Below are positions 1 to 10,406 of a DNA stretch of 64,000 bases, piece by piece. The position numbers were made by a program, and so were the translations under genes. Position 1 is the first letter of the stretch. The number at the start of each line of letters is the position of its first letter. The DNA is from Citrus sinensis (taxonomy: Eukaryota; Streptophyta; Magnoliopsida; Sapindales; Rutaceae), in contig NC_068556.1 of NCBI RefSeq assembly GCF_022201045.2, positions 23,479,501 through 23,543,500 of the forward strand, read 5' to 3'. A model generated the notes under the pieces. It was given only the letters and a program-made list of their open reading frames with translations. It made no database searches and was not told the origin of the DNA.

Positions 1-983
1 TCCATTTGGTTCCTTGTTTGATATGGGGTCGAAGCAATCAGGTGGTAGTCTTAATTCAGCGAGTAAAGGGGGTAAGGCTGGTAGCGGGGATGATGGTTTT
101 GGGGATTTTCAGAATGCTTCGAAACCTAGTACCACAGCATTCCCTTCAAGTAGTTTTTCTTCAAGTGATAATGATTTTATGGGATCGAATATGGGTGATT
201 TTGGTATGCCTGCTATGGACCACAGCACTCAGAATAAGCCCTCAAGTCAAAGTCAAAGTACTGGTGGTGATCCACTTGGCATGTTCTTTTCATCGTCTTC
301 AGCCTCAGCCGGAGTTGGTGCTACTGCTTCTGGTGGAGGGCAGCCGTTTTCAGAAGTGGATGATTGGGGTTATTCTGATTTTGGTGGAGCAACCAATGAT
401 GGGGGTACTACCACTGAGCTTGAAGGGCTGCCTCCTCCTCCTGCTGGGGTTACTGGTGCTGCTGCTAAGAACAAGGGTGTAGATAATCAAAAGGCGGGCC
501 AATATGCTGATGCTATTAAGTGGCTGTCTTGGGCTGTGATTCTTCTGGAGAAATCAGGTGATATGGCTACCATGATGGAGGTTTTATCAACCAGAGCTTC
601 ATGTTATAAAGAAGTTGGGGAGTATAAGAAAGCTGTGGCTGACTGTTCAAAGGTATCAACAATCACGTCATTCTTAATAATTTGTTATGCATTTTAGTCG
701 CTGCCTTTAGTCTGATTACTTAGTTTACAAATAAAAATTGGTGAATTTATTATGTTGGTTTCGGTGTGTAATGATGACTTGTTTTGTATTTCCGAATGAT
801 GCTGTGCAGGTGTTGGAACAAGATGATGCAAATGTATCTGTCCTTGTACAGCGTGCACTCCTGTATGAAAGCATGGAAAAGTATAAACTTGGAGCTGAGG
901 ACCTGAGGACTGTTCTGAAGATTGATCCCAGTAACAGGATTGCAAGAAGTACCATCCACCGGCTGACTAAAATGGTTGACTAG
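1..983 (+). CDS. TPR-domain protein, 3' part (exons <1..652, 810..983)
   Basis: These are the last two exons of a gene that starts before the window; the reading frame is open to base 2. The first visible exon encodes a long Ser/Gly-rich, low-complexity segment with several Phe-Gly and Asp-Phe-Gly pairs. It then runs into helical TPR-like sequence (around DNQKAGQYADAIKWLSWAV and EYKKAVADCSK). The donor is AAG|GTATCA at 653 and the acceptor GTGCAG| at 809, both phase 0. The second exon continues a TPR motif (VQRALLYESMEKYKLGAEDL, then KIDPSNRIAR) and stops with TAG at 981-983. TPR repeats are protein-protein docking modules, so an adaptor or co-chaperone-like role is plausible, but no catalytic domain is visible and the partner cannot be inferred. 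The disordered N-terminal half resembles plant TPR proteins of unknown function. Confidence 0.85.
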
Positions 984-2337
984 AGAGGTTATCGGGATCG
1001 TTTTCTATTTATATTAGCATCATTTTAGCTTTATACATTTTTCCCACTGTACTCTTAAGAAATCATGGGGAATTATAGCACTTTTCCTGGAAACATGGAA
1101 TTCGTTTGATATTGTTGCCTGTTGAAAAATTTTACTGGTACAATGTGTTTGAGATCTTCTTTTGTTTGCCGATTGGAAATTATTTTTCCTTTTTACCAAT
1201 TATTCAGCTGATTGCTGTCTTCTGTTTCTGTATTTTTACAATATAATTAATAGTATTCTTGTATTTGCAGACAGATTTCTTTAATATTATGAACAGTATA
1301 TATTCTTGTGACAACATAGGTGTTACATAGGGAGGTGAATTGATAGGAAAATGATAATTTTCATGGGCCTGATGTCTCTTGAACTTGAGATTTCTTATTT
1401 GTTGGTTTGGGTGGACGGCCCAAGCCCAAAGTCCAAAATCATGACTAAGGAAAGCAGTATGGCGGGCTTGAACGAAAAGTAGCATGTCTCTTACTTTGTC
1501 GAAACAGCACGTGCAGAAAATGGGTGTGAGGAGGCGGCAGAATCGGAAGGGAAAAATGGGACTATGGACGGGGGAAAGACCCGACCAACAAATGATAAGC
1601 GTCGATGCTTCCTGTGTCAAAGTACTTGTCTCATGCGTAGACGGTACAAATATCTCTTGCTCGTTACCTGTGTGCTGTTTCTAGTCTGCGTTCTGACCAC
1701 TTTATACCAAAAAGATCCACAGTCAAAGATGAAAGAAGTCAATTTTTTTGCGGCATATATTTTTACAACTTGTTTGTTGTGTGCTACTTTAGCAATACTT
1801 GAAGATAGGGGAGGTGATGATACAACCAACAATGCGGCTCATATGATAAACATTGAAGCTGTTGTGGTACTTATCTTATGTGTAGAAGAAGGTACAAAGT
1901 TCCATGGCTTGGGTACTTTTGTTCTGTTCGAGTCTTCATTTTTTACCACATTGGGATTAGATAGTTTGAACTTTCAAAGTCAGAGATGAAAGAAGTCTAT
2001 TTTTGGCAATGATCTCTGTTTATACCATAAATGCCAAAACTCACTCTCTTTTTTTTATTTTATTCTATTTCCTTTTCTACCAAGCAATGTGGGTTAATTA
2101 ACAAAAATGGATGACATCACTGCAGAAGATTTTTTTAGTTTTTAAGCCCAAGGCAGAATTGAAAAGGACAATATGCAGCAGTTATGATTATGATTTCCCA
2201 ATTCAAAGCCACAACGTTATCAAGAATCGTTATAACCTCTAGATTTTAGAAGGGCAAGGTCAAATGCAAGAAGATATCAGATTTTTATTTTATTTTCTTT
2301 TATTTTTTATATATAGCTTTATGGCTCAAAAGGGAAA
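984..2337. other. 3' flank of the TPR gene and intergenic DNA
   Basis: AT-rich DNA without a convincing gene. Roughly the first 350 bp should hold the 3' UTR of the TPR gene. A 141-codon open frame at 1564-1989 looks spurious: its composition is biased and its 3' part is an imperfect duplication of its 5' part, with 'agatgaaagaagtc' occurring near 1730 and again near 1985. Confidence 0.5.
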
Positions 2338-2342
2338 GTTAT

Positions 2343-2827
2343 TGATACAACTTGGCCAATTGTTGTGAATCAGATCGAGCACAATGAGACAGCAAAGGAA
2401 GAGACCCAGCCTGCAGAAATGGAAGAAGTCCAACCCGTGAATGAGACACAAGCTAGAGAGCAGCTCAAGACAGGTCCAGCTCGCGCGAGAAAGAAACCAG
2501 GATGGCTCAAAGACTTTGTCATTTGAGGAATGTTCGAGAAGGCTAGAGATATCATAATAACGAATATTGTTCTGTTTTCAATTATTATTTTGTTGTTATC
2601 AATTTTATTCTATTTAGTTAGTTAAGGGTGCGTGGCTGTTTTTGGAAGGGAGAATATATTATACTGTCAAGGGACCCGTGAGGCATATGAAAAAGAATAT
2701 ATCATTTTGTCCTCTTTTCAGCTTCGTCTTCTTTCTCTTCTCTGCAACTCCCCTGTCCCCTTTCTCTTTCTTCAAATTCTTTTCCCCACAGATTGGAGCC
2801 TGCACTCGCTCAAAGAGTGTCGTATCA
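2343..2827 (+). repeat. 5' LTR of the chromovirus
   Basis: 485 bp, TG...CA ends, the same length as the 3' LTR at 7450-7934 and nearly identical to it. Its first 184 bases still carry the reading frame that forms the polyprotein C-terminus in the 3' copy, including the TGA at 2524-2526. The U3/R/U5 limits cannot be set by eye. Confidence 0.95.
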
Positions 2828-2828
2828 A

Positions 2829-2842
2829 CTGGTGCTTTCATT
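2829..2842 (+). other. Primer-binding site
   Basis: The bases after the 5' LTR read A then CTGGTGCTTTCATTG. TGG immediately inside the LTR is complementary to the CCA end of a tRNA, as expected for a minus-strand primer site. It is not the common initiator-Met type (TGGTATCAGAGC). I cannot name the tRNA without a tRNA set to compare. Confidence 0.75.
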
Positions 2843-2899
2843 GCATTTCATCTCTTCACAAAAACAACAAACAAAAAAAAAAAAAAAAAAAAAAAAAAA

Positions 2900-5800
2900 A
2901 TGACTCTCACAGAACCAACGACTGATTCAGCAGTTCTCTCCACCATGAAGACGCTTATTGAAAATCAAACGCTTGCTGTTCATCAGACCTTACAACAATA
3001 TATGTCCACGGTGGATTCTCGATTTGAGGAGCTACGTTCCCAAATCAATGGTTCCGTCGGAGCGTCAGTGGGTTCTTCACGACCAATGGCACCGGAACCA
3101 GCGTCTTCGACTGTACTGTCAGGTGTTTCTGATATATCTCCTCTGTTGCGTTCTATGAAAATGGATGTCCCAAAATTTGATGGCACTGATCCGAATGGTT
3201 GGGATTTTCGAATCAATGAGTTCTTTGATTTTCACGGCACCCCTGACCATTTACGCCTTCGTATTGTATCTTTTCACATGGAGGGAAAAGCAGCAGCATG
3301 GTATCAATGGATGAAGGCCAACAACTTGCTGAGCTCTTGGCAGAATTTTTTACTCAATCTTAAGCAAAGATTTGGTACATCCATGTATGAAGATCATCAA
3401 GGTAACCTGTCCAAGCTCTCCCAAACGTCGACTGTTGCTGATTTTCAGTCTGCCTTTGAGGATTTGATGAACAAGGTCACGGGCATCTCCGAGCCACTGT
3501 TGGTTAGTTTCTTTATCACGGGCTTAAAACCTGATATCAGACGAGAATTATTATTTGCAAGACCCACATCTCTCATGGAGGCTTTTGCTTTAGCCAAAGC
3601 TTATGAAGCACGATCGGAAGAAATCAAGACATCTAGCCGTTCTTGGACAAAGTGGACACCCTCATCTACTCACACCCACCAATCCACCATTACTGCCTCC
3701 CCACATCCTGCATCATATAAAACCCCAACACCAACTCCTCTTCCTAGTTTGTCAGCCGCTAAACAGCCACCTCAACCCCCATTATTGCCTACTCCCACCT
3801 TGCCCATTCGTCGATTAACTCCAGCAGAATTAAGAGAGAAAAGAGAAAAAGGGCTCTGTTACAACTGCGACCAAAAATATAGCGCCACACATCGCTGTCG
3901 TAGCAAGTTTTTGTTATTAATGGGTACGGATGATGAAGATGATGAGCCAAGTGAGGACGCTTTTAGTCATGCACAACCAGACGAAGTAGTCACAGCGGAC
4001 ATATCTAGTTTGAATGCCTTGGCTGGGCAAACTAATCCACGGTCTTTAAGGGTGCTGGGCACCGTTGCCAGCTATCAGTTTCAGGTGTTAATTGACAGTG
4101 GCAGTACCCACAATTTTCTTAAGCCGCCATTGGCTGAACGCCTTGGCCTTTCCGTTCAAGCTATAACTCCTTTTCGAGTTTACATTGGCAATGGCGATTT
4201 TCTTACTTGTCGATTTCTCTGCCCTAAAGTGCCTATCACTATGCAGGGGCATGAATTTCTTTTGGATTTCTTCCTTTTGCCAATCGAAGGCCCTGATGCT
4301 GTCCTTGGGATTCAATGGTTACAAAGCTTGGGAAGAATTTCTACGGATTACTCTGAGATGACGATGGAGTTTCAGTGGGAGGGAAAATCAGTCATTCTAC
4401 GGGGAGACCCAATTCCAAACCCGAATTTAATCTCTTTTAACCAGTTTCATGCCTTGCTATCCAACTCCAAAATCGACAGCTTATTTGAACTTCATTCTTT
4501 ACCAACTGAGCCATCAGCAACTCACACATCTACCAACACATTGCCAGATAATGCCTTCGAATTTCCAAGGTCGTTGCCTGAACCTATTACTACTCTCCTT
4601 CAAAAATTTAAGGCATTATTTGCTCCACCCACTGGTCTTCCCCCTCAACGGCTATTTGATCACAAAATACACCTTATTCCCAATTCTAAACCAGTCAACG
4701 TTCGCCCATATCGGTATCCTTATTTTCAGAAAACCGAAATGGAGAAATTGGTGAGAGAAATGTTAAATCAAGGCATCATAAAACCCAGCCAAAGCCCGTT
4801 TTCTTCGCCGGTAATGCTAGTAAAAAAAAAGGATGGCTCATACAGATTCTGTGTGGATTACCGCGCTGTGAATGCGATGACGGTGAAGGATAAATTTCCC
4901 ATCCCCACCATTGATGAACTGTTTGACGAACTTGGCAGTGCTAGGATTTTCAGCAAACTTGATCTAAGAGCCGGTTATCACCAGATAAGAGTTCATAAGA
5001 GGGATACTTATAAAACAGCGTTTCGCACGCATGATGGACACTACGAGTTTCTTGTTATGCCGTTCGGTTTGACCAACGCGCCGTCCACTTTTCAAGCAAC
5101 AATGAACCAACTATTTGCTTCCTTTTTACGTAAATTTGTTATTGTCTTTTTTGATGATATCTTGGTCTATAGTGCATCATTGGCTGATCATGTGTATCAT
5201 TTGGGGCAGGTCATGAGTTGTTTATACACATCTCAATTTTATGTCAAATTCTCCAAATGTTTATTTTGTCAGGAATCAATTGATTATTTGGGCCATATTG
5301 TGTCGGCTCGAGGAGTGCACGCTGATCCGCAAAAGATCACAGCCATGGTAGATTGGCCCTTGCCTAAATCGGTGAAACAACTGAGAGGGTTCTTGGGGTT
5401 GACAGGGTACTACCGACGTTTTATTCAAGGCTATGCAACCATCGCAGCTCCTCTCACTGAGTTGCTTTGTAAGGAGGCTTTTCATTGGAATCTGGCAGCT
5501 ACTCAAGCTTTTCAAGCATTAAAGAAGGCTCTTGTGGAAGCCCCTGTACTTCACTTGCCGAATTTTGCCTTGGAGTTTGTCATTGAGACCGATGCTTCTA
5601 ATGTCGGGATCGGTGCTGTGCTAATGCAAGCCGGGCATCCTCTATCTTATTTTAGCAAAAAGTTGGGTCCTCGAATGCGTGCATCCTCGACATATTTGAA
5701 GGAATTATATGCTATTGTAGCTGCGGTGCAAAAATGGCGTCAATACCTCCTTGGCAGATTTTTCCTTATACGAACTGACCATAAAAGCATAAAGGAACTA

Positions 5801-7633
5801 TTTCAACAAGTTATTCACACCCCAGAGCAGCAATTTTACATTCGCAAGTTGATGGGTTATCAATTCAGAATCGATTATAAAGCTGGTACCTTCAATAAAG
5901 CTGCTGATGCTTTATCTCGAATTCATGGGGACAACGTGACTGAAGAATCCAAACCAACAACTCTCTGTTTGTCGTTTGTAAGCCAACTTTCTAGTGAACT
6001 ATTGACAAATCTGCACAAGGAAAATTGCTCTCTTCCTGATATGAAACAACTCCATCAGAGGTATGAAGCCGGATCACTTTTTTCGGACTTCTCGGTTCAA
6101 GAAGGGTTTATGCTATTTCGACATCGATATTACCTCAGCCCCAACTCATCATTAAAAACCGTGTTACTCAAAGAGTTTCACGAGACACCTATGGCAGGAC
6201 ATGCTGGTATTAAAAAGACATTGGTACGTCTTTCATCGACTTTCTTTTGGCCTAAGATGAGGAAAGATGTTGAGCAACATGTAGCTGCTTGCCTTGTTTG
6301 CCAGCAAATTAAATACTCAACTCAAGCGCCGGCGGGTCTGTTACAACCCTTACCTGTCCCTTCATTAGTTTGGGATGAGTTAACCATGGATTTCATTACA
6401 GGGCTGCCACTTTCGAGAGGATTTGAAGTAATTCTGGTTGTTGTGGATCGTTTATCAAAGTCAGCTCACTTTGGAGCCTTGCCTTCTCAATTTACTGCCA
6501 TCAAAACAGCAGCTTTATTTGCTGACATGGTTGTAAAATTACATGGATTTCCTAGCTCTATAATTTCAGATCGTGATCCTATATTCATGAGCAACTTTTG
6601 GCAGAAATTGTTTGATTTAAGTGGGACACAGTTACGCCATAGCACAGCTTACCACCCTCAAACGGATGGCCAATCCGAAGTAGTTAACCGAGGGCTTGAG
6701 CAATATTTACGAGCCTTCACACAAGACAAGCCACAGACATGGTCTTCATTTTTAGGCTGGGCTGAATTTTGCTACAACACCAGTTATCACAGCAGCTTGC
6801 GTATGACTCCCTTTCAAGCCCTTTATGGCCGTTTTCCTCCCACAATTCCAAGTTACTCAAGGGGCTCTACTTCAATCCAAGCTTTAGAAGACATGTTAAT
6901 TGAGAGGGATGCCATGCTTTGCTCATTGAAAGAGAACTTACGACAAGCTCAGCATCGAATGGCTCAAAAGGCTAATTTACATCGCCGAGAAACTCAATTG
7001 CAGGTAGGTGATAAAGTGCTGGTGCACCTTCAGCCATATCGCCAGACATCAGTTGCTAAGCGCTCATCTCACAAGCTGGCAAGGCGCTATTATGGACCAT
7101 TCACAGTGGTAGAGCGTATTGGACCTGTGGCTTACAAGTTAGAGTTACCCACAAATTGTAGAATTCACCCGGTGTTCCATATTTCCTTACTAAAACCTTA
7201 TGTGGGAAACTCCCCCATTGATGTTTACTCACTGCCTCCAGGAAGTGTGGATAACAAGCCCCTGTCATCGCCAATTGCAGTATGTGCTGAGCGAAAGATA
7301 CTTCGACAAGGCAAAGAAATTCCACAAATTTTGGTGCAATGGTCTGATAGCTCACCAGAAAATTCGACTTGGGAGGACTTTGAGGAATTTCGTAAACTCT
7401 ACCCTACACTACACCTTGAGGACAAGGTAAGCTTTCAAGGAATGGGGAATGATACAACTTGGCCAATTGTTGTGAATCAGATCGAGCACAATGAGACAGC
7501 AAAGGAAGAGACCCAGCCTGCAGAAATGGAAGAAGTCCAACCCGTGAATGAGACACAAGCTAGAGAGCAGCTCAAGACAGGTCCAGCTCGCGCGAGAAAG
7601 AAACCAGGATGGCTCAAAGACTTTGTCATTTGA
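2900..7633 (+). CDS. Gag-Pol polyprotein of the chromovirus
   Basis: One uninterrupted frame of about 1577 residues from the ATG at 2900. That start is chosen because it directly follows the poly-A leader; the frame is open further up into the 5' LTR. Domains in order: retrotransposon gag; a CCHC-type knuckle (CYNCDQKYSATHRC, about 3860-3900); aspartic protease with DSG at 4094-4102; reverse transcriptase with FFDD at 5147-5158; RNase H with its first Asp near 5591; integrase zinc-binding HHCC region from about 6200; integrase core D (6389), D (about 6569) and E (6677); and a chromodomain-like stretch around 7328-7400 (ILVQWSDSS, then STWEDFEEF). No stop or frameshift interrupts it, and all catalytic residues I can identify are present. 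The last 61 codons lie inside the 3' LTR. Confidence 0.95.
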   Translation: MTLTEPTTDSAVLSTMKTLIENQTLAVHQTLQQYMSTVDSRFEELRSQINGSVGASVGSSRPMAPEPASSTVLSGVSDISPLLRSMKMDVPKFDGTDPNGWDFRINEFFDFHGTPDHLRLRIVSFHMEGKAAAWYQWMKANNLLSSWQNFLLNLKQRFGTSMYEDHQGNLSKLSQTSTVADFQSAFEDLMNKVTGISEPLLVSFFITGLKPDIRRELLFARPTSLMEAFALAKAYEARSEEIKTSSRSWTKWTPSSTHTHQSTITASPHPASYKTPTPTPLPSLSAAKQPPQPPLLPTPTLPIRRLTPAELREKREKGLCYNCDQKYSATHRCRSKFLLLMGTDDEDDEPSEDAFSHAQPDEVVTADISSLNALAGQTNPRSLRVLGTVASYQFQVLIDSGSTHNFLKPPLAERLGLSVQAITPFRVYIGNGDFLTCRFLCPKVPITMQGHEFLLDFFLLPIEGPDAVLGIQWLQSLGRISTDYSEMTMEFQWEGKSVILRGDPIPNPNLISFNQFHALLSNSKIDSLFELHSLPTEPSATHTSTNTLPDNAFEFPRSLPEPITTLLQKFKALFAPPTGLPPQRLFDHKIHLIPNSKPVNVRPYRYPYFQKTEMEKLVREMLNQGIIKPSQSPFSSPVMLVKKKDGSYRFCVDYRAVNAMTVKDKFPIPTIDELFDELGSARIFSKLDLRAGYHQIRVHKRDTYKTAFRTHDGHYEFLVMPFGLTNAPSTFQATMNQLFASFLRKFVIVFFDDILVYSASLADHVYHLGQVMSCLYTSQFYVKFSKCLFCQESIDYLGHIVSARGVHADPQKITAMVDWPLPKSVKQLRGFLGLTGYYRRFIQGYATIAAPLTELLCKEAFHWNLAATQAFQALKKALVEAPVLHLPNFALEFVIETDASNVGIGAVLMQAGHPLSYFSKKLGPRMRASSTYLKELYAIVAAVQKWRQYLLGRFFLIRTDHKSIKELFQQVIHTPEQQFYIRKLMGYQFRIDYKAGTFNKAADALSRIHGDNVTEESKPTTLCLSFVSQLSSELLTNLHKENCSLPDMKQLHQRYEAGSLFSDFSVQEGFMLFRHRYYLSPNSSLKTVLLKEFHETPMAGHAGIKKTLVRLSSTFFWPKMRKDVEQHVAACLVCQQIKYSTQAPAGLLQPLPVPSLVWDELTMDFITGLPLSRGFEVILVVVDRLSKSAHFGALPSQFTAIKTAALFADMVVKLHGFPSSIISDRDPIFMSNFWQKLFDLSGTQLRHSTAYHPQTDGQSEVVNRGLEQYLRAFTQDKPQTWSSFLGWAEFCYNTSYHSSLRMTPFQALYGRFPPTIPSYSRGSTSIQALEDMLIERDAMLCSLKENLRQAQHRMAQKANLHRRETQLQVGDKVLVHLQPYRQTSVAKRSSHKLARRYYGPFTVVERIGPVAYKLELPTNCRIHPVFHISLLKPYVGNSPIDVYSLPPGSVDNKPLSSPIAVCAERKILRQGKEIPQILVQWSDSSPENSTWEDFEEFRKLYPTLHLEDKVSFQGMGNDTTWPIVVNQIEHNETAKEETQPAEMEEVQPVNETQAREQLKTGPARARKKPGWLKDFVI
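7437..7449 (+). other. Polypurine tract
   Basis: A purine-only stretch (AAGGAATGGGGAA) abuts the 3' LTR at 7450, the position where plus-strand DNA synthesis is primed. It is also translated as part of the polyprotein. Confidence 0.8.
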
Positions 7634-7934
7634 GGAATGTTCGAGAAGGCTAGAGATATCATAATAACGAATATTGTTCTGTTTTCAATTATTATTTTGT
7701 TGTTATCAATTTTATTCTATTTAGTTAGTTAAGGGTGCGTGGCTGTTTTTGGAAGGGAGAATATATTGTACTGTCAAGGGACCCGTGAGGCATATGAAAA
7801 AGAATATATCATTTTGTCCTCTTTTCAGCTTCGTCTTCTTTCTCTTCTCTGCAACTCCCCTGTCCCCTTTCTCTTTCTTCAAATTCTTTTCCCCACAGAT
7901 TGGAGCCTGCACTCGCTCAAAGAGTGTCGTATCA
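7450..7934 (+). repeat. 3' LTR of the chromovirus
   Basis: 485 bp, TG...CA, followed by the GTTAT duplication at 7935-7939. It carries the last 61 codons and the TGA (7631-7633) of gag-pol. Confidence 0.95.
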
Positions 7935-7939
7935 GTTAT

Positions 7940-8604
7940 CCTTTAAATAAATGGATCTTACAGTTCATTAAATCGAGTGACAAAAATGTGGACATGGTGA
8001 GCACCCTTTACAGGCCAAGTTGCCAAAGATGAATGATCAGCAGTGGACCACAAGATCAAGAGAGAGACAAATAGATGAATGTGTGTGAGAGGAGGTTCAG
8101 TTTGTTTCCCGGGAAAAGGTTGAAATGAAAGCGTTGGGAGGCAGAAACAGAAAGTTTTTTCTTAGCAAACTTCAGCCTTAGCTGTCCCTTAAAAGCCTGC
8201 AGCAACATTTTGGTCCCTTTCTTTCGTATGCTTATGACATGTTATCTTCTAAATTCATTAATGCGTAAAAAAGCCCTTAATGCCCATGCCTAAAAATCAC
8301 AAGAAGTGCTTCCATTACCCTCCATTACTATTAACAACTAACAAGACTTTTGCTGCTCAAGACAACCTGTAAAAATCTTTGCTGCAGATTCTCATTGCGG
8401 CGGAGAAGCTGCAGTAAATGCTAGAAATTGCGGAAAATAATAATGAGGTCCCTCAGTGCTTGTATTTTTTTTTTTCAAAATAAGGTTATCTTTTACCTAT
8501 TTGTATAAAGTAGGTCCCTGACCTCTGTTGAGATGATCACAATACCCTTAGTATTGAACTTTGACCGAACCGTTGGTAATTTAACGACAAGTGGTATTGC
8601 AGTC
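7940..8604. other. Intergenic, no feature seen
   Basis: AT-moderate DNA without a credible open frame or a recognisable repeat border. It directly precedes the hAT-type element. Confidence 0.4.
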
Positions 8605-8612
8605 ATTGCAGT

Positions 8613-9273
8613 TAGGGGTGGGCACGGTTCGGTTCGAAATTAAGTAAAATTAATTTAAATCGGTTGTTTTATAAAAAGAACCGAACTCAAACGGTTTTTT
8701 TCGGATCGGTTCGGTTCGGTTCGATTTTTTCGGTTCTGGACTTATTTTAAATTTTTAAATTTTTAGCCCATTGGACCTCATGAATGTAATAATTTTTTTC
8801 AACAATTAATTTATTCTAATTTTATTACAAATATTAACAATAAATACAAAGTATTCAAAACACATTTTATCACTAATATCTTACTAACTATTAATAAAAT
8901 ATTCCCAAAATATGAAATATTAAAATTTCAAAATACATAACGAAACTCCAATACTCCATCTATATAAACATAATCATAATGTTATAAAGAGAAATAACAC
9001 ATGTTTGATTTGAATAAAATCATGTTTGATTTTAATAAAATTATTAACACATGTTTGATTTGAATAAAATAAAAAAATAATTCGGTTTTTCGGTTCGATT
9101 TTTCGGTTCGATTTTTCGGTTCAGCTAAGTGAACCGAATACCGAACCGACATTTCGGTTTTTTTTACAAATGGTATATTCGGTTTTTTTAAAAAATAAAA
9201 ACCGAACTGAATTAGAAAAAACCGTCGGTTCGGTTCGGTTTTTTTAAGACTACGGTTTTTTTGCTCACCCCTA
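8613..9273. mobile_element. Non-autonomous hAT-type element (MITE-like, 661 bp)
   Basis: The ends are TAGGGGTGGGCA at 8613 and TGCTCACCCCTA ending at 9273, an inverted repeat with one mismatch. A perfect 8-bp duplication ATTGCAGT flanks it (8605-8612, 9274-9281), the duplication length typical of hAT transposons. Both subterminal regions are packed with CGGTT/TTCGG units in opposite orientations, as expected of transposase-binding subterminal repeats. The centre is AT-rich with a repeated 'acatgtttgatttgaataaaat' type motif (8998-9070). No transposase is encoded, so mobilisation would need an autonomous relative. Confidence 0.88.
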
Positions 9274-9281
9274 ATTGCAGT

Positions 9282-10390
9282 AGAATTCAGGACCTATTTG
9301 ATACAAACGAAAAAACTGTGCTCTTATCTGATAAATTATATAACTTTCAGACCCAGATGTTTTTACACCAATCCGAAACTCCCGTCAATGTTTTTTATTT
9401 TTAATTTATTTTATTTTTTTGAGAGACAGCCATGGTTCTTTAATATCTTGACCAACGAGTTTTGTAGCTTATTTTAGGCCGTGACTCGTGAGTTTATGCA
9501 AGGGTAATCCATCAGTAAACACTCTAGTAGAATTAATGGCTGAGATCCCCACTAAATTAATTAGTTTGCCGAGTCCATACTATTTTCAAATTTTATGAAT
9601 TAGCAATGGTTTCAGTCTTGTGTTTGAGTCCTCGTAAATACAATAGATCTCTCGTGTCTACTCTTATTTTATCAAAAGATTGGATTGTATGAATATCAAT
9701 TAATTCAATCTTGTCTTTTGAGGTCCTCACGGTATTGTTGTTGGTGATATTTGTCTTTTAATTTGACAGAAACATTTAAATTACAGTAGACCCAAACCCG
9801 TAGATTCTTTTGAGTATATTCATATGCAATGAAAAAAAAATCAAATTATATGAATCAGCATTAACCAATTCTTTCGAGTCATTGCGTTATGTACAAATCT
9901 TCCGTGTCTAGCCTTATATAATAAATAGTTCTTCCATTCAGTTTTGTGTTTTAAATCCTCGTAAGTATCGCTACTAACCGACATCACTTAATGTGAGAAG
10001 GTGAATCTTACCAGTAATGGCACGAGATTTAGAAGGCTTAATGGAATAAAAGAAAGAATGTCGTATAGTTGTTGGAGTAAAGGTAATTGAATATTATGAT
10101 TCAGGGAATTCTCGTGACTATAATTGGTAACTGGTGTCTCTTATCATGATAGCGCGAATCTCGCTTATAACTATTGTATTTTAACATGAAAGAATCGCAT
10201 GTGGACAATAATTCTAAAAAGTAATTGTAAAGTAATTTTTATATATTCTACCTTTTTTTCCCCTCATTTCTATCTAATCTAGCAGCAAGAAAACAACTTA
10301 ACTAATTAATCAGAACCTAAGATTTTTCCAAATCCATAAAAAAGGCGTACACTAATTAATATCTGAAAATGATAAACGAAATTATCAAAG
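9282..10390. repeat. Degenerate repeats, no gene
   Basis: Two diverged copies of one segment can be seen. The first is around 9600-9680 ('gagtcctcgtaaatac', 'ctctcgtgtctactctt') and the second around 9880-9970 ('aaatcctcgtaagtat', 'cttccgtgtctagcctt'). They are probably remnants of an old dispersed repeat. The stretch near 10160-10240 also loosely resembles 12820-12900. No open frame is credible. Confidence 0.4.
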
Positions 10391-10406
10391 CAGGGGCCCG
10401 TTTGTT

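Larger units (their letters stand above)
2338..7939 (+). mobile_element. Complete Ty3/gypsy chromovirus LTR retrotransposon with target duplication
   Basis: The element proper is 2343-7934 (5592 bp). It has 485-bp LTRs beginning TG and ending CA, and is flanked by a perfect 5-bp duplication GTTAT (2338-2342 and 7935-7939). Order of parts: 5' LTR, primer-binding site, gag-pol polyprotein in one frame, purine tract, 3' LTR. Integrase follows RT/RNase H, which places it in Ty3/gypsy, and a C-terminal chromodomain makes it a chromovirus. Its compact size fits the Reina-type group, though clade assignment needs a phylogeny. The only LTR difference I noticed is an A/G at 2661 versus 7768, so insertion was recent. 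All expected parts are present and the frame is intact, so it may be autonomous. Confidence 0.95.

Noticed and set aside
1564..1989. 141-codon open frame downstream of the TPR gene
   Set aside because: No recognisable domain, biased composition, and it spans an imperfect internal DNA duplication; no splice or promoter context supports a gene.
2642..2899. Upstream in-frame extension of gag-pol into the 5' LTR
   Set aside because: It covers LTR, primer-binding site and a Lys-coding A-run with no gag-like sequence; the ATG at 2900 is the better start.
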